A stretch of 34,025 bases of DNA, taken from assembly GCA_022592435.1 (NCBI GenBank), contig JABYQS010000300.1, positions 1-34,025 of the forward strand, read 5' to 3'. The translations under genes and the position numbers were made by a program. Source of the stretch: Cerioporus squamosus. Its lineage: Eukaryota; Basidiomycota; Agaricomycetes; Polyporales; Polyporaceae. Below the pieces are notes generated by a model. That model saw only the letters and a program-made list of their open reading frames with translations, had not been told where the DNA came from and searched no databases. Numbering within the stretch: the first letter of the stretch is position 1; each line of letters opens with the position of its first letter. Below are positions 21,475 to 32,527 of this stretch, in pieces.

Positions 21475-22794
21475 ATGTCCTACGTTAGTTCGGAAGATGC
21501 TGCCGACCGGGTTCAGGAGCGCGAAGACGCCATCTGGGAGGCCAGTACCAAGCTGGACGACGGAATATCCGCGTGAGTGTGCTTGTCCTGCCCTGAAGGT
21601 CACTCAGATCTGACCACGCTTTGCTCCTGTAGGCTCTGCGACGTGTTTAACCTCCCTTCTGTCACCATCGAAGGTTGGGGCTCACGGCTCGCGTCTCGGA
21701 TTACCGACCAGCATGAAGCGCATGTCTCTGCGGTCCGTCAGCAGTTGCGCCTGGACTCCCACAACCTGCGCATGTTTCACGCTCGTCCATCCACCAAGCC
21801 GAAGGATCAAGGCGCAGAAGCCTCATCCCCTCCGAGCGACAGCAAGTCCCAACCTTCCAATGCGGCTTCGTCCTCCGGACAGTCCAACGCTGCCGCCCTG
21901 TTGGTCGCGCTCGTCGTGAAGGCTGTCAAGAATGCAAGCAAGGTTGACTCGCTGTTTCAAGAGGTGCGCTGCGTCTTTCGCGAGTGCAAGTACGCCGAAG
22001 TTGACATGGTACAGTTCGACGACCTTCAGTCCACCCTGACAGCCAATGGTACATTGACCCTTGCCGACATCATCTTCATTCGCAACTCCAAACCGAATAT
22101 CCTCGCGTGTCGGGACCGGCTGAAAGAGGACGCTGTCAAGCTCAAGGATACATTCGCCACCTACAAGAAGTGCTTCTACTTACTGTCTGATGAGGTAAGT
22201 GGTATACGTTCGCCTTCCGTATGTCCCGCTGAACGCTGCGCAGACGGAGTTGAACAAAACCTTACGCGTCATCCGCGCGTCCACCGTCTCCGCTGAAATC
22301 TTTGCGACTAACCTGGGTCCAGCTGTCGAGGACATCCTCCGTCTCAAGAGGGAGCGCGATCGTGCCGTCGAGCAAGCTTCCACCATCGGCGAGGAGCTGA
22401 TGACCGCTTGGCTCTCTTTGCCAGATGCCCGCGTCGAGCAGGAGGCGTACGAGGTCGCAATTGCCCAGTTTGATCCTTTGGAGACCTTGGTCTCCAACCA
22501 GGAGGCTGAGCACAATGGTGTGATGATGTTCATTGTGGTACGCCCTCCTACTCCTGTCCCCTTGAGCCGCGCTCATGATCTCGACAGCTCATGTTTGAAG
22601 TTGCTCTGCATACTCCCGCATCGGTGCCCTTCAACGGAGAGGATGTTGACGTTGAGCTCTTGCTCGTTGCTTTTGATGAGTATGAGAAGCTAACTGAACA
22701 ATGTCGCGAGATGATTGAGGCTTCCGAGCCCATCATCGAGACGTTGACCGACTTCGTCTCTCACCTTCATGCGGCCGCGGGCCCCACGGCTTGA
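21475..22794 (+). CDS. C-right: novel helical protein, right copy of mirrored cassette
   Basis: Four exons: 21475-21572, 21633-22194, 22244-22537 and 22588-22794, spliced to 386 residues (start MSYVSSEDAADRVQERED). The protein is predicted largely helical, with heptad-like charged stretches (ILRLKRERDRAVEQAS, YEKLTEQCREMIEAS) and a Ser/Pro/Asn-rich linker near residues 95-125. Exon 1 (98 nt) and exon 3 (294 nt) equal those of C-left with the same phases, and the proteins align along their length although identity is low. Coiled-coil or adaptor-like behaviour is inference only. No known domain is recognised. It lies about 490 bp after A-right with its own TATA box. Confidence 0.87.
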
Positions 22795-23232
22795 TGATCA
22801 CATGTGGTATATCGGATTACAATCAATGTCATCATCTTGTACACGCCTCTTCCGTACTATATTCGAGCCCCCAATGCTGTCATGAATCGTGCGTGACGAC
22901 GACTTCTCATGGGTATTGCATGGGTACTCGAACGGAGGATAGAGCGCTCAAGATCTCATCTGAGATATGGATCTGTTGTCACTCACCTCCGATTAGGACA
23001 CGCCCCGGAATGTGCCCATTCCAGATCACTGTCCTTGCCCAGATGTTCATCAAGGTTGCTGGCACCCTCTGCCGCATGCGAGAAGCGTGCGGCTGGCGTA
23101 GAGAGCGCCCTCAACTTATCTACCGCGGGCAGCTGGTCAGAGTTGCGCTGAAGACCCCCAGTTTCCTCGCCCAACTGACGTCGACACAACACGGTTCTTC
23201 ACTTAGCTCTCGATCCCCATATCGCTTCACGT
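22795..23232. other. Intergenic region between C-right and the 23233 gene
   Basis: About 440 bp. Open frames present here overlap in several frames without splice support. No TATA box was seen at the usual distance from the 23233 start. Confidence 0.5.
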
Positions 23233-25747
23233 ATGTCTCAGCAGAACGACACGAATTATGGCGCGCCCTCCGGAAGTGCGCGTGAGTTATTAGGTGCGCC
23301 TGGCTGCCTCGTAGTGGACGACGTCGCACTCATCCTCACGCTAGCACGCCTAAACACCCCGTCCAAACGCAGGCCCGAGCGGCCCCACGCAACTACACCC
23401 GAATCTGTGACACCCCCAGGTGCGATATCTAAGGCTGCAGTGCCATCTCGCTGCTGACATGTATGGTCGTCAGGTGGAGGTCGTGCCTCCGACCGGTCGG
23501 TATTGTTCGGCAGAGTCCAGCCCTTCCAAATCCCTCAGTCGTACGTCCCCTTACTGCTAGTACCTTAGGGCTTCTATCTCATTCACCTCATTACGACGCA
23601 GGCTGTTGCAGCCCGCTGCTCCGGCTCAGAAGAGGAAGCCTGGGGCCGATGATGATGATGATGACGACGACGACGACCACGACATGCTCGGCAAGGACGT
23701 CCCCACCGTATTCAAGCGTCCGCGGAACAAGCGCGACAACCCCTTCACAGAGGGTTCTTCTGGGGAGGAGGCCGCCTTTGCATCTACCTATTCCGGTTTA
23801 TTTATGCTTGAGAACATCCCAGGCGGGTTCCCTGCCCTCGCTCAGACGCTCGCCATCAGCAATGTCCCCTTCCTCCCGTCCGGTTTCATCCAGGCCGCAG
23901 GTTCTTCTTCGGACGCCGGACAGGAAGGGGCCCTCTCCCCAGCTGGAGCGGGTCCCTCCCCTTCTGCGAGGCTCACCGATGTCGGCGAAGGCAGCAGCAG
24001 CGCGAAGAAAACAGTCAATCCCTCGCGAGCGCGCCGTGCTTCCAGCCGTCGCGGCTCTAGTGCCCCAGAAGGTCCTGGCGACACTGCTGAGGAGTCCGAC
24101 CGTGTCGTCGACGAGGAGACCGGCATGAATCTTGCTCTTGCGGCTCTCAGAAAGGGCAAGGCCGTTACTCGTCCCAATAATCGCAAGCGGGGCCGCGTGG
24201 TAACCCCTTCAGGTTCGCCTCCTCAAGAGTCTTCGCCTCTCCAACAATCGCCGCCTCAGGGGTCACCCGAGGCTCAACCTCCTGCCGCGACAACCACCCC
24301 CGGGAGGCTCCCGGGAGGGTTTGCCTCTGATACCGACCACGACGAAGTTGCAATGGACACCGACGAGCAGACGGGTGCCGACAAGGGCAAAAGTCGCGCC
24401 GACTCGGGTGCTGGTGGACCCAGCGGGAATAGCGGCTCGGTACGTATCCTGTATACTCAGTCCCGTTCTTCGCTTACTTATTCCAGCAGTACGTTACTCG
24501 GGCTGAACTGGGTGACATCCAGTACTCCCTCAGGCAGCTGAACAATAACGTTGGTAGGCTCGTGGTCTTGATGAGCGAACAAACACAGTTCTTCTCGACC
24601 ATGCAAGCTCGCGGATGGCAGGAGTCTCGTACGGCAGCTCAGCCGGACAATGCGAACGAGGAGACTGGCGCGCCTGACGTTAATCCCGCTACCATCGAGA
24701 AGTTGAAACGTCGTGCTGCTCACGATCCCAAGCCCACGGAACTTCCATCATCGCGAGACACTGCGCATAATGAGTTGGCAGTAAGTCGCTGTTCGCTTTC
24801 CATTGTTCACGTGCTAACGCATTGCCGCGCTAGGCTAGCATTCGCGCCGTCGCGAGACTGCTGATGGGACGGCAAAATTCTAAGAGCCCCTTTCATGCCG
24901 ATCATCTTGCAAGCGCTACTGAGGCCGAGGATTACGATCCCGCGCAGGGTCCTGCTTGTGGGCTGGACGACTTCCGTCCTGATCTCGCTGGTACTCACAC
25001 GAATGCCTGGAACACATGTATCGTTCAGATCTTCGTCGACCACTTCATGAAGTTGCTGCCGGACGCTGACGAAAACGAGGTCACCGAGCTCTTCGAAGGA
25101 CATCTCAAGTATCTCTGCAGTCGGTACAAAGAATCCCTGCAAGGTGCAGAGGCGGCTCGTCGGCGCCAGAGGCTAGCCAACAGGGCCGAACGGCAAAGGA
25201 ATGTGAGTCCCATCTTTCGTTGTATCCTGGGCGTGTCTGATCGTGATTGATATTGCAGCTTTGGATGCGCCGTCTCACAGCGGCAGCCTTCCACCCCGAT
25301 CTACAGATTCATATCCCTATTCTCCGGTCTCTTGGCCCGTTTGGCATGAGCTCCGACGAGTCCGATCACGAGTCCGGCGGAGGTATACGCTATCGCATTC
25401 TCAAGAAGCCATGGAGGAACCCTGAACTGGCTCTTTGGCTTCGCCTCTTCGACAAGCTCTACAGCATTTGGCGCCTCGGAAACATGACTGGTGCGCAACC
25501 CCACCCGCGTACCCCTTCCGGCGTTGTCTCGACCCGCCGCCCACCTGTTTGTGGCCTTCCGTGGAATGCGTACAACCAGGTATGGTTCAAGAGATTGACG
25601 GACTACGACAAAGTTCTTCTCGCTCCCAAGATGGACGAAACTTACAACTTCGAACACCCAATTAGTCTTAGGACCGAGGCGTGAGTACGATTCAAGCATC
25701 TTTCCCTCAGTTCTTGCTCAAATGGTGCTTTCAGTAACGCGGCTTAA
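23233..25747 (+). CDS. Large hypothetical protein of the 'GMSSDES' basidiomycete family
   Basis: Spliced from ATG 23233 (MSQQNDTNYGAPSGSAREL) through a GTGCGA...CGTCAG intron, a short exon (SVLFGRVQPFQIPQS), a GTACGT...GACGCAG intron, then a long exon. That exon carries a run of ten Asp encoded by GAT/GAC repeats (23648-23680), a basic FKRPRNKRDNPF segment and a disordered Ser/Pro/Gly-rich region. Later exons carry YSLRQLNNNVGRLVVLMSEQ, a helical VTELFEGHLKYLCSRYKESL and the hallmark block LGPFGMSSDESDHESG, YRILKKPWRNPELALWLRLF and GLPWNAYNQVWFKRL. A last intron gives a short end (stop 25745-25747). From memory, proteins with the GMSSDE block are highly multiplied in Agaricomycete genomes, often in repeat-rich regions, with no assigned function. 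The basic, disordered, acidic-run N-terminus could suit a nuclear protein. Confidence 0.8.
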
Positions 25748-26791
25748 GACTTGTATGGGACCGTCGTGTTCTCGCATATCTCCCTTCGCGCTCGTACTAT
25801 TCCTTCTCTCCGCCTTTTGGTCGTGCGTACCGTCCTGCACATCTCTCTCTCTCCTCCCCCCGTACGCTCGTACTTTCGTCGCTGTGCGCGTCCTGGCGGC
25901 GCGTACTGGCTTGCACATCTCTCCCATCACGCTCACACTCTCGCTCCTGTTCGCGTCCTGATGGCGCGTACCGTTCTGTTGTCCCTGATAGTCCAACTCC
26001 CTGCCCCTCGTTCATATCGCTTTCCGCCCATACCTCTGTACCCTCCGCTCTCCGCCTCCACACGTTGATAACGACCTATGTCTTCTGTTACGACTGTATC
26101 TTGACGTCATTCTTTTCACACTAAGCCCACGCTCCTTTCGAGTTCGCCGTTATAGCTACACACTCCTTCTCATGTCAGCTAGTCCTCGTACAAGTCACAC
26201 TCATTTGCCAGTGATCAGAGAGGTCCATCTCCAGACCCCGAGCCCATGGACAGCATGACTCTCAGGTCGTCAGTGTAAACGCTTCCACAATCGGCCCCAT
26301 TGAGCGCTGAGCGGGCACGAGGCTACCAGCCGATGTTGCGCATCGAGTGCGTGGCCATATATCAGGATACCTCCTCACGACCGCCGCAATCGTTCCCCTC
26401 GACACTGTTCACTCCCCGGCATCCTTACCGCGCTGACTTCACGGATCAACTTCTGTTCACACACTTGATGTGAGAGGAGCGATAGTTCGCATAGACAATA
26501 GTGATAGACCATGGGCGCGGGATGGTGACCTAGATGGAGAGCGCGACCAAGGGCGATTCATACGCTATGATGATTCGTGCCTAACGCGTCAACACCATGC
26601 GTCTAGCCTAGCATAGCCAGCATGTCCGAAGTCAAGAATAGTATGTATTGGCCGCCACAGGAGCACTGGAGGCGACCATACAGGCAATTCAGAATCATAC
26701 ACGTGAACTCAAGAGTATGCAAGAACAGTGATTGCAAAGCCGATATACCGCGAGCTGCCAACCTCGACACCTAGCGACGAACAAATGTACA
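25748..26791. other. Gene-free stretch with degenerate minisatellite
   Basis: About 25760-25990 holds three to four loose copies of a roughly 65-75 bp unit containing GGCGCGTAC and TGCACATCTCTC. The rest (26000-26790) shows no supportable gene or repeat. Confidence 0.5.
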
Positions 26792-28202
26792 CTAGAGCAA
26801 CGCTTCCTGGAGCCGCAACATCTGACGTGTGTGCAATATAGGGAGACGAGCCTCTATGGCTCCCATGGAGACGTGTATATGTTTCACGGCCTGGCAAGGA
26901 TTGCGGTAGAAGTTGACTGCTCCAAGGGAGAGTAGCACGCTGAGCGTCTGGTCCATGCCCGCCCAGGTAATAGCCTCGACCTTGTTGACCTCCGTCTCTT
27001 CGAGGTGGACCCGGAGGTTGACCACACGCAGAAAGACAAAAGACGGAGGATCGAGCTCCGCGAGAATAGTCACGACAAGGTTGAGCATGTGCATCGTCCC
27101 ATCGAGTGTCATCGTAGTTATCGCCAGCGACTGGTAAGGCGACATGAGGCTGACTTTAGACGGCGAAGCCTCCATCTCGTTCATGTGTATGAGTCAAAAC
27201 TTCCGTCAATGCCGATGCTGATGAGCGCGATGGGGAAATGTGCTTACCTTCTCTCCCCCAACGACACATGATTAGATGCAGATGTCTGAGGAAATCCATG
27301 TCGATAATCGCGTTGTTGACTTGGTAGAATCCTTCAAGACAGTACAGCGTATATACGAAGTGGTTTGGATTGCAGTGCGTGACGAGCCACGGTACGAGGG
27401 TGTGGGGGCAAGGGGAGGGCCCCTCGGTGACCTTGAGCTGACGCAGGACGTGCCGCCGCTCAACGACATCGCCAGGACAGGGGGACGTCAGACCGCCGAC
27501 AGAACAAACTCGATGAGCTCGCACTGTGTGTATCGTAGGGTGGTCGCGTACCAGCTTGTCGAGGTCCGCGGTGCTCCGGAATGCGCAGTTAAACAGTGAG
27601 AGTGCACTCAGCTTGGGGAAGCACGGTGTGAGCATCCCGACAAGATCACCCTCGAGCGGAACAGCCTGGAAGACAAGCTTCACAACGTTCTGAGTGCGTG
27701 GCGCGATGACGAGCAGGAACATGCGCAGGAGAGTGCAAAGTTCCTTGCCGTCCAGGATGTCGCGCAGCTCTCGGAATACCGACCACCCATCTCCGGCCTC
27801 GAGTGTCAACTCGCGCACATATAGCGCAATCTCGGGGGCCTCCTTGGTGACTAATGTCGATAGCGCCGTGACGTTAGAGTTGGAGATCTTGAGTCTGTCG
27901 AAGAGATGGTAGCGGGCGGAGGGCACCACAGCATGGCAGACTAGCGACAGCTGAAGTAGCGTGTCCTTGTCACCGTGAAGATAGTCGATGATGTAGTCAA
28001 TGAGCTCCGGAGGTAAGCGTGCCATGAGTAGTCGGTGGCGTCCGGGAGCATCGTTCGTTAACAAGGGGCCTCGCAGACGGGTAGGCCGGCGGACCAGTCT
28101 CTTGGCCACAGTCCACGTCTTCAAAAGGGTCCGACGAAGGTCGCCAAGATGGTCTGACTCTGCATCGTACATCTCCATCTGTGCCGACTGCCGTCCGTCC
28201 AT
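26792..28202 (-). CDS. F-box protein with leucine-rich C-terminal part
   Basis: Starts at ATG 28202 (MDGRQSAQMEMYDAESDHL). A typical F-box lies at about residues 60-105: ARLPPELIDYIIDYLHGDKD then LSLVCHAVVPSARYHLF. This is the form used by the many Agaricomycete F-box proteins, which act as substrate adaptors of SCF ubiquitin ligases by binding Skp1. Leucine-rich repeats follow (LSALSLFNCAFRSTADLDKL, YVRELTLEAGDGWSVF). The first exon ends near 27249 at a GTAAGC donor after MCRWGREG. The continuation at 27184-26795 (VVTILAELDPPSFVF, VVNLRVHLEETEVNK, stop 26792) reads as more leucine-rich repeat, but I could not find an acceptor of the right phase. The copy may therefore be broken at that point, or use an unusual splice site. 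Confidence 0.75.
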
Positions 28203-28639
28203 TCAATCCGCTCCCGCGTACTCGCGGCCCAGCGATGTCTCGGGCAAGTATGGGTCCAGGACAAGTCGGCTAGGAAGGAATGATGGTGAGCCATTTGACA
28301 GTAAGATATCACAAGCAGGAGGAAAGTTGACGCGGTCGAGATACGACTTACAGTGTGTGAGAGCGCGAGTTCGAGAGTGTATAGAGAGCACACTAGAGCC
28401 AGAGCTCGAGGAGTTGGAAGTATACTTACGGACTCGGAGGTGTGCTGTCTCGGATTCGAGGAAGCCACGTGAAGAGCTCCTCCAGCGTCAGCCCGCCGCC
28501 GATTGATGCGGACGCCTCATCCTACTGTCCCTTCCACTGCGACCGCAATCCCCTACAGTACTGGCAGAGATGCGCATCTACATGCACCCTAGACAACTCA
28601 ATTCGCCGCTATTGCTGCACGTCCAACGCGTCTCTTGCC

Positions 28640-29751
28640 ATGAGTTCCCGCTCTAATCCGCTCATGATCACGGCCTGTCCACCTCCGTCTGCTGCCACTT
28701 CTCGTACGCGCCATCTTACTCCCTGCTTATTCCTGATGTTCTTGTTCGATTGAGCAGCTCGATCCGCAGTGGCACGAATCTATCTCGTGCACACTTGCGC
28801 ACACCTCAAGGAACTCCGGTCAAATCGAGCGAAGGTCCACGCCCGTCAGATATCGAGTCCCAGCAGGTGAGTACACTACATGCTTACTCCAGTCCCCGTG
28901 ATTGCTTTCTATCGGTATCATTATGCGCCTGCCCTGGTACGCGACATTCGTGCAAAGTACGACTTCGGATGGCAGCGCAATGCGGAATCATTTCAAGCAG
29001 TCAGCGCACTGCGCCTGCAGGTCACTCGCCATGGCTCCGCATCACACTACTGCTGAGCATCTCCACATGGGCAAGTGCTCGCCGAGGTAAGTACTAGATC
29101 ATCTGTGTCCTATCTCTTTCCAGACGCTTACTGCATATCACCTCCTTGACGTTACGCAGGACCTCCCGTCGCTTGCAGGCGATGGTGGGAATGGGTACGC
29201 TCTGCGTCCTCCAAGCTGCCGATGGCACGCCATAGGCCAAGGTTTGCAAGACACGAGGATATCTGGAGTCGGTGAGTACGCATATGGCGCTTCTCTCTGC
29301 TGGTTTCACGCTTACTGACCAGCGGCGCCCTTTATGATTCACAGGCTCCACGCTGACCTTGGCAGTCTGGCAAGCAAGCATATCTGGTCGGTAAGGGACT
29401 AAGGCTCATTCAATGGGCATTCCTGCTGGTACCTCGTCTTATAGTCTCCGCGCCGCCGATGATACTAAGTAAGTTAAGTACTAGGTCTTTGATCTGGGAG
29501 TGATGTGTTAACATGGACCTAGGCACCCTCGATCCGGCGAGCTGCAGCCTGATGTGCAACTGTCAATGTCCGAGGTCAGCATTCCCCTTCGGTCTGTCAA
29601 AGCCAAGGCAATGGCACGCCGGTTCGCTTTTTACTTCCCGCGCCTACCTGAGCGGCCCGAGATGCGAAGATATAACCCCGCAAGGACCCCGTACGCGTTG
29701 CGGGCGCGCAGGGGTCAAGGCCAGGATGGGACACAAGGCGAAGGGGCTTAA
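28640..29751 (+). CDS. Possible spliced gene of unknown function
   Basis: The series of plus-strand exon-like segments separated by GTGAGT/GTAAGT...AG pairs suggests a real gene: a start at MSSRSNPLMITACPPPSA (28639), an exon ending at GTGAGT near 28869, ALVRDIRAKYDFGWQRNAES near 28950, YHLLDVTQDLPSLAGDG near 29150, FMIHRLHADLGSLASKHIW near 29370, and a last exon from about 29522 (MARRFAFYFPRLPERPEM then an Arg/Gly-rich end, stop 29749-29751). Frames at the first two junctions remain ambiguous. I do not recognise the protein. It lies directly upstream of the 29966 gene. Confidence 0.4.
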
Positions 29752-29817
29752 CTCCAGTACAATCTCGATTGACCACGCGACATTGCAGCTGTCTCATGAA
29801 AGCACGAGGCATCTGCC

Positions 29818-29823
29818 TATAAA
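29818..29823 (+). promoter_or_regulatory. TATA box of the 29966 gene
   Basis: TATAAA. The genomic distance to the ATG at 29966 is about 148 nt, but removal of an apparent 5' UTR intron (29902-29952, GTACGT...TTGCAG) leaves about 97 nt, matching the other genes here. Confidence 0.6.
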
Positions 29824-29965
29824 TTCACTTTCGCGTTCGTCGAGTGTCCGCTCAGCCCCGCCTGCCACCCGACTTCTTTTTCCCCGGCCTGCTACCAACC
29901 GGTACGTCAATCTCATGCATAAACATATAATCTTACCGACGTATACTTGCAGGTCAAGCACGAAG

Positions 29966-31100
29966 ATGCAATCTGTATCTTCCGCACTTACAATCCTCAC
30001 TGCCATTCTGGCGATTTTCGCGATTCCTTTGTCCACGCTCCTCATCGCTCCTCGTTTCGCGTTCCGGGGCTACGTCAGCGAGCTACATTTAAAGCATTCC
30101 GACGCCCACGTGGAAGCCTCGTCAGCGTCGATCCGGCATTCGATACTCGCTGCCATCTGCCTTGCTCAACCCTTCCTCGCCGTGCGCACTATATGCCCCA
30201 TCTCCATCGACGTCGACTACACCCTCGATGACCTCATCCTTGCGCAACGCGTACTCTACGGAGAGTTGTCTTTACACTCTCCGGCGCCGAACGCCTCCAG
30301 CATCTTCTTGGCCATCGCGGACGCCGCAGACATGGCCCTCGTCCTCGACGATTTGATCCTCCTGGCTGAGGACGGATGGTTAGGTGTGCAAGGCATAGGG
30401 GACGCCTCGTTACTGGTTGAGGTTGGCAAGGCTTCGCGGGTCGCGTCAATGAGTGTATATCAGCTCCTCATCCATATGGAGCTGACAATCGCCCGGTACG
30501 AGCGCAACCCTCCCCGTTTCGAAGTCAGTCAGCTAATATCGTTATAGCATCTCTTTCATACATCGCAGCATCCTCGTTAGCCTCGACATGCTGGCATATC
30601 TCGACGCCCGAGTCTGCCGACTGGGAGGGTTGTCAGCCGGGGCCCTCCACCATGTGGTGCTCGTCTCGCAGGAAGCTACGTTGGACTCCGTGCAGCGTCT
30701 GCGCTCCGAGGTGCAGCGTACTATCTCGTACACACTCAAGGTACTGGAGCTCCTCGACAAGTTCGCTCGACGCGGTGATATGCGGGAGCAATGTGCCAAG
30801 CTACGACGCGTCGACATGTGTTCTCAGCTTGATCCCCTGACGAATGCCGCGCCGGCTCTTGCGCCGATCGTCTCTGAGCTCCTCGTCTTGAAGGACATCC
30901 TGCAGGAGGGTGTAGACGGATATGTGTTGGCGAAGGGCGAAGGCAGTGCAGGAACCAAGGTAAACGCTATGTACCCTATCCCGTACGTTGTCGTGCTAGT
31001 TAGAACTCACCTGGATGCACTGGAGGAGCGTCTGTTGGAAGTGAGCGCCGCTCGGAAGTCGACTGCAGCTGCGCTGGGGCTGAGTCGGTACATAGGGTGA
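29966..31100 (+). CDS. Hypothetical protein with N-terminal membrane or signal segment
   Basis: Two coding exons (29966-30495, 30548-31100) are joined in frame over a 52 bp intron (GTACGA...GTTATAG), plus an apparent 5' UTR intron. The protein is about 360 residues. It begins with a strong hydrophobic segment (LTILTAILAIFAIPLSTLLI), either a signal anchor or a signal peptide. The rest is mostly alpha-helical and rich in Leu, Ala, Asp and Glu (DDLILLAEDGWLGV, SLDMLAYLDARVCRLG, YTLKVLELLDKFARRGD, TNAAPALAPIVSELLVL). No known domain is recognised. Its overall build, helical with a membrane anchor, resembles nothing I can name. It is not detectably related to the A or C families by eye. Confidence 0.8.
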
Positions 31101-32210
31101 TTGATGTATCTCGTGTTATGTCCTTATGAACTGTTTCTGGAATCTGTTCCCCCTCGCGCGCGAGTGAGATTCTTCATTGCTATCGCTGAAGCCACTTGAG
31201 TGATATCGCTTCGTGGTTTCTGGCCCGGGGCCCGTCGATTGAGGAGTACAGTAACAGTACTGGCAGGCGGAAACGCGAGCCGGCGGCGGCCCGCAGACGC
31301 CCGTCAAGGCAACACCGACTTTGCGCCGACTCGCAACTCCTCCATTCTACGCTCATCGCCGCCGCGTCCCCGCCCCCGTCGGCCTCTGCGTTCTTCTACG
31401 ATCTTTTTTTCACAGTGTCCGTTGGCTAGCAAAAATGCACGATTAGGGTGGAGATCAAACGCGATCAGTCGTACAAGACGACATGCAATCTACTTGAACT
31501 ATGCTCGTTGCTGTCCTCCGGCACGGATACTTGCCTGCGCGTAGGACGAAGTACCCAGCGGAAGATACAGTGTATGTCCCTTCATACCTGCTGCGTCGAT
31601 TCACCGTCTCATCTTGTTCCCTCCCTGTTAGACCGTCATTGCGCTCGTCTCAGACTAGCGGCGAACAGCGCCCAAGGGATGCACAGGCAACATCATCCAG
31701 GAATAGCAAGGTGGGGTGAGACGGCAAGGATACGTGGATACGTGTGGAAGCGGTGAGTGTACAAGTCTCTGGTCGCCGGGAGACGAGATACCAACTGGCA
31801 ACTTGCCATCACCCCCCAGGAGCACGACTCCATCCTCTGCGTGCGGTCTCTGATATGAGACGATGCTCTGTCCAGGCCGTAGCCGACGAACGCCTTATCT
31901 CGCACTACTCGTGGCCAAGCGCAGCTCCGTGTTGAGTATGGACGCACCTGCCCGCTACTCCCTCGCGCGATTTCTGCTCGGTCCCTACCGCGATCAGTCA
32001 TTCGTCCCCTCCCCGTGCTCGCTCAGGAGCTTCCTACCGCGGTCGGCCATTCGCCCCCTCCTCTATGCTTGGCAGGGACTGCAGGATATGCGCCTGACCC
32101 CATCCGCTGTCTGCGCACAGCCTGTCGAGCGTGCCCGAACGCCTTAGGAGGGGCAACACGACGGAGCAGTATGCCGCTTTCCGGGTTACGGCGCGACAAG
32201 TACGCTGTTC

Positions 32211-32527
32211 AGCTCGGCTACACACTATGCCACCGCTCGACAGTCTCCTCGCCTCCTACGCACGCGCACATGCGGACGCGCCCGCATTCGCGCTCGGGTG
32301 CTCACGTCGCCCACCCGGATTTCTCATCCGACACCGCGAACGCGTGTCAAGCTCGACTACGCACTCACCGCCACTCGACGTTTGCTCGCGTCGATGCACG
32401 CGCACATGCGGACGCGCCCTCGTTCGCGCTTGGTTTGCTCTCGTCGCCCACCTGCATCTCTCATCTGTCACCGCGAACGCGTCGCGTCGCCCAGCCGCAC
32501 CTTTCATCCGATATCGCGCATGCGTCT
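32211..32527. repeat. Tandem repeat, about 136-139 bp unit, two full and one partial copy
   Basis: The unit begins AGCTCG(G/A)CTAC at 32211 and again at 32350. Both contain CACGCGCACATGCGGACGCG (32261 and 32397) and end near CACCGCGAACGCGT. A third partial copy of the end part lies at about 32488-32527. The copies have diverged by many substitutions and small indels. Confidence 0.75.
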
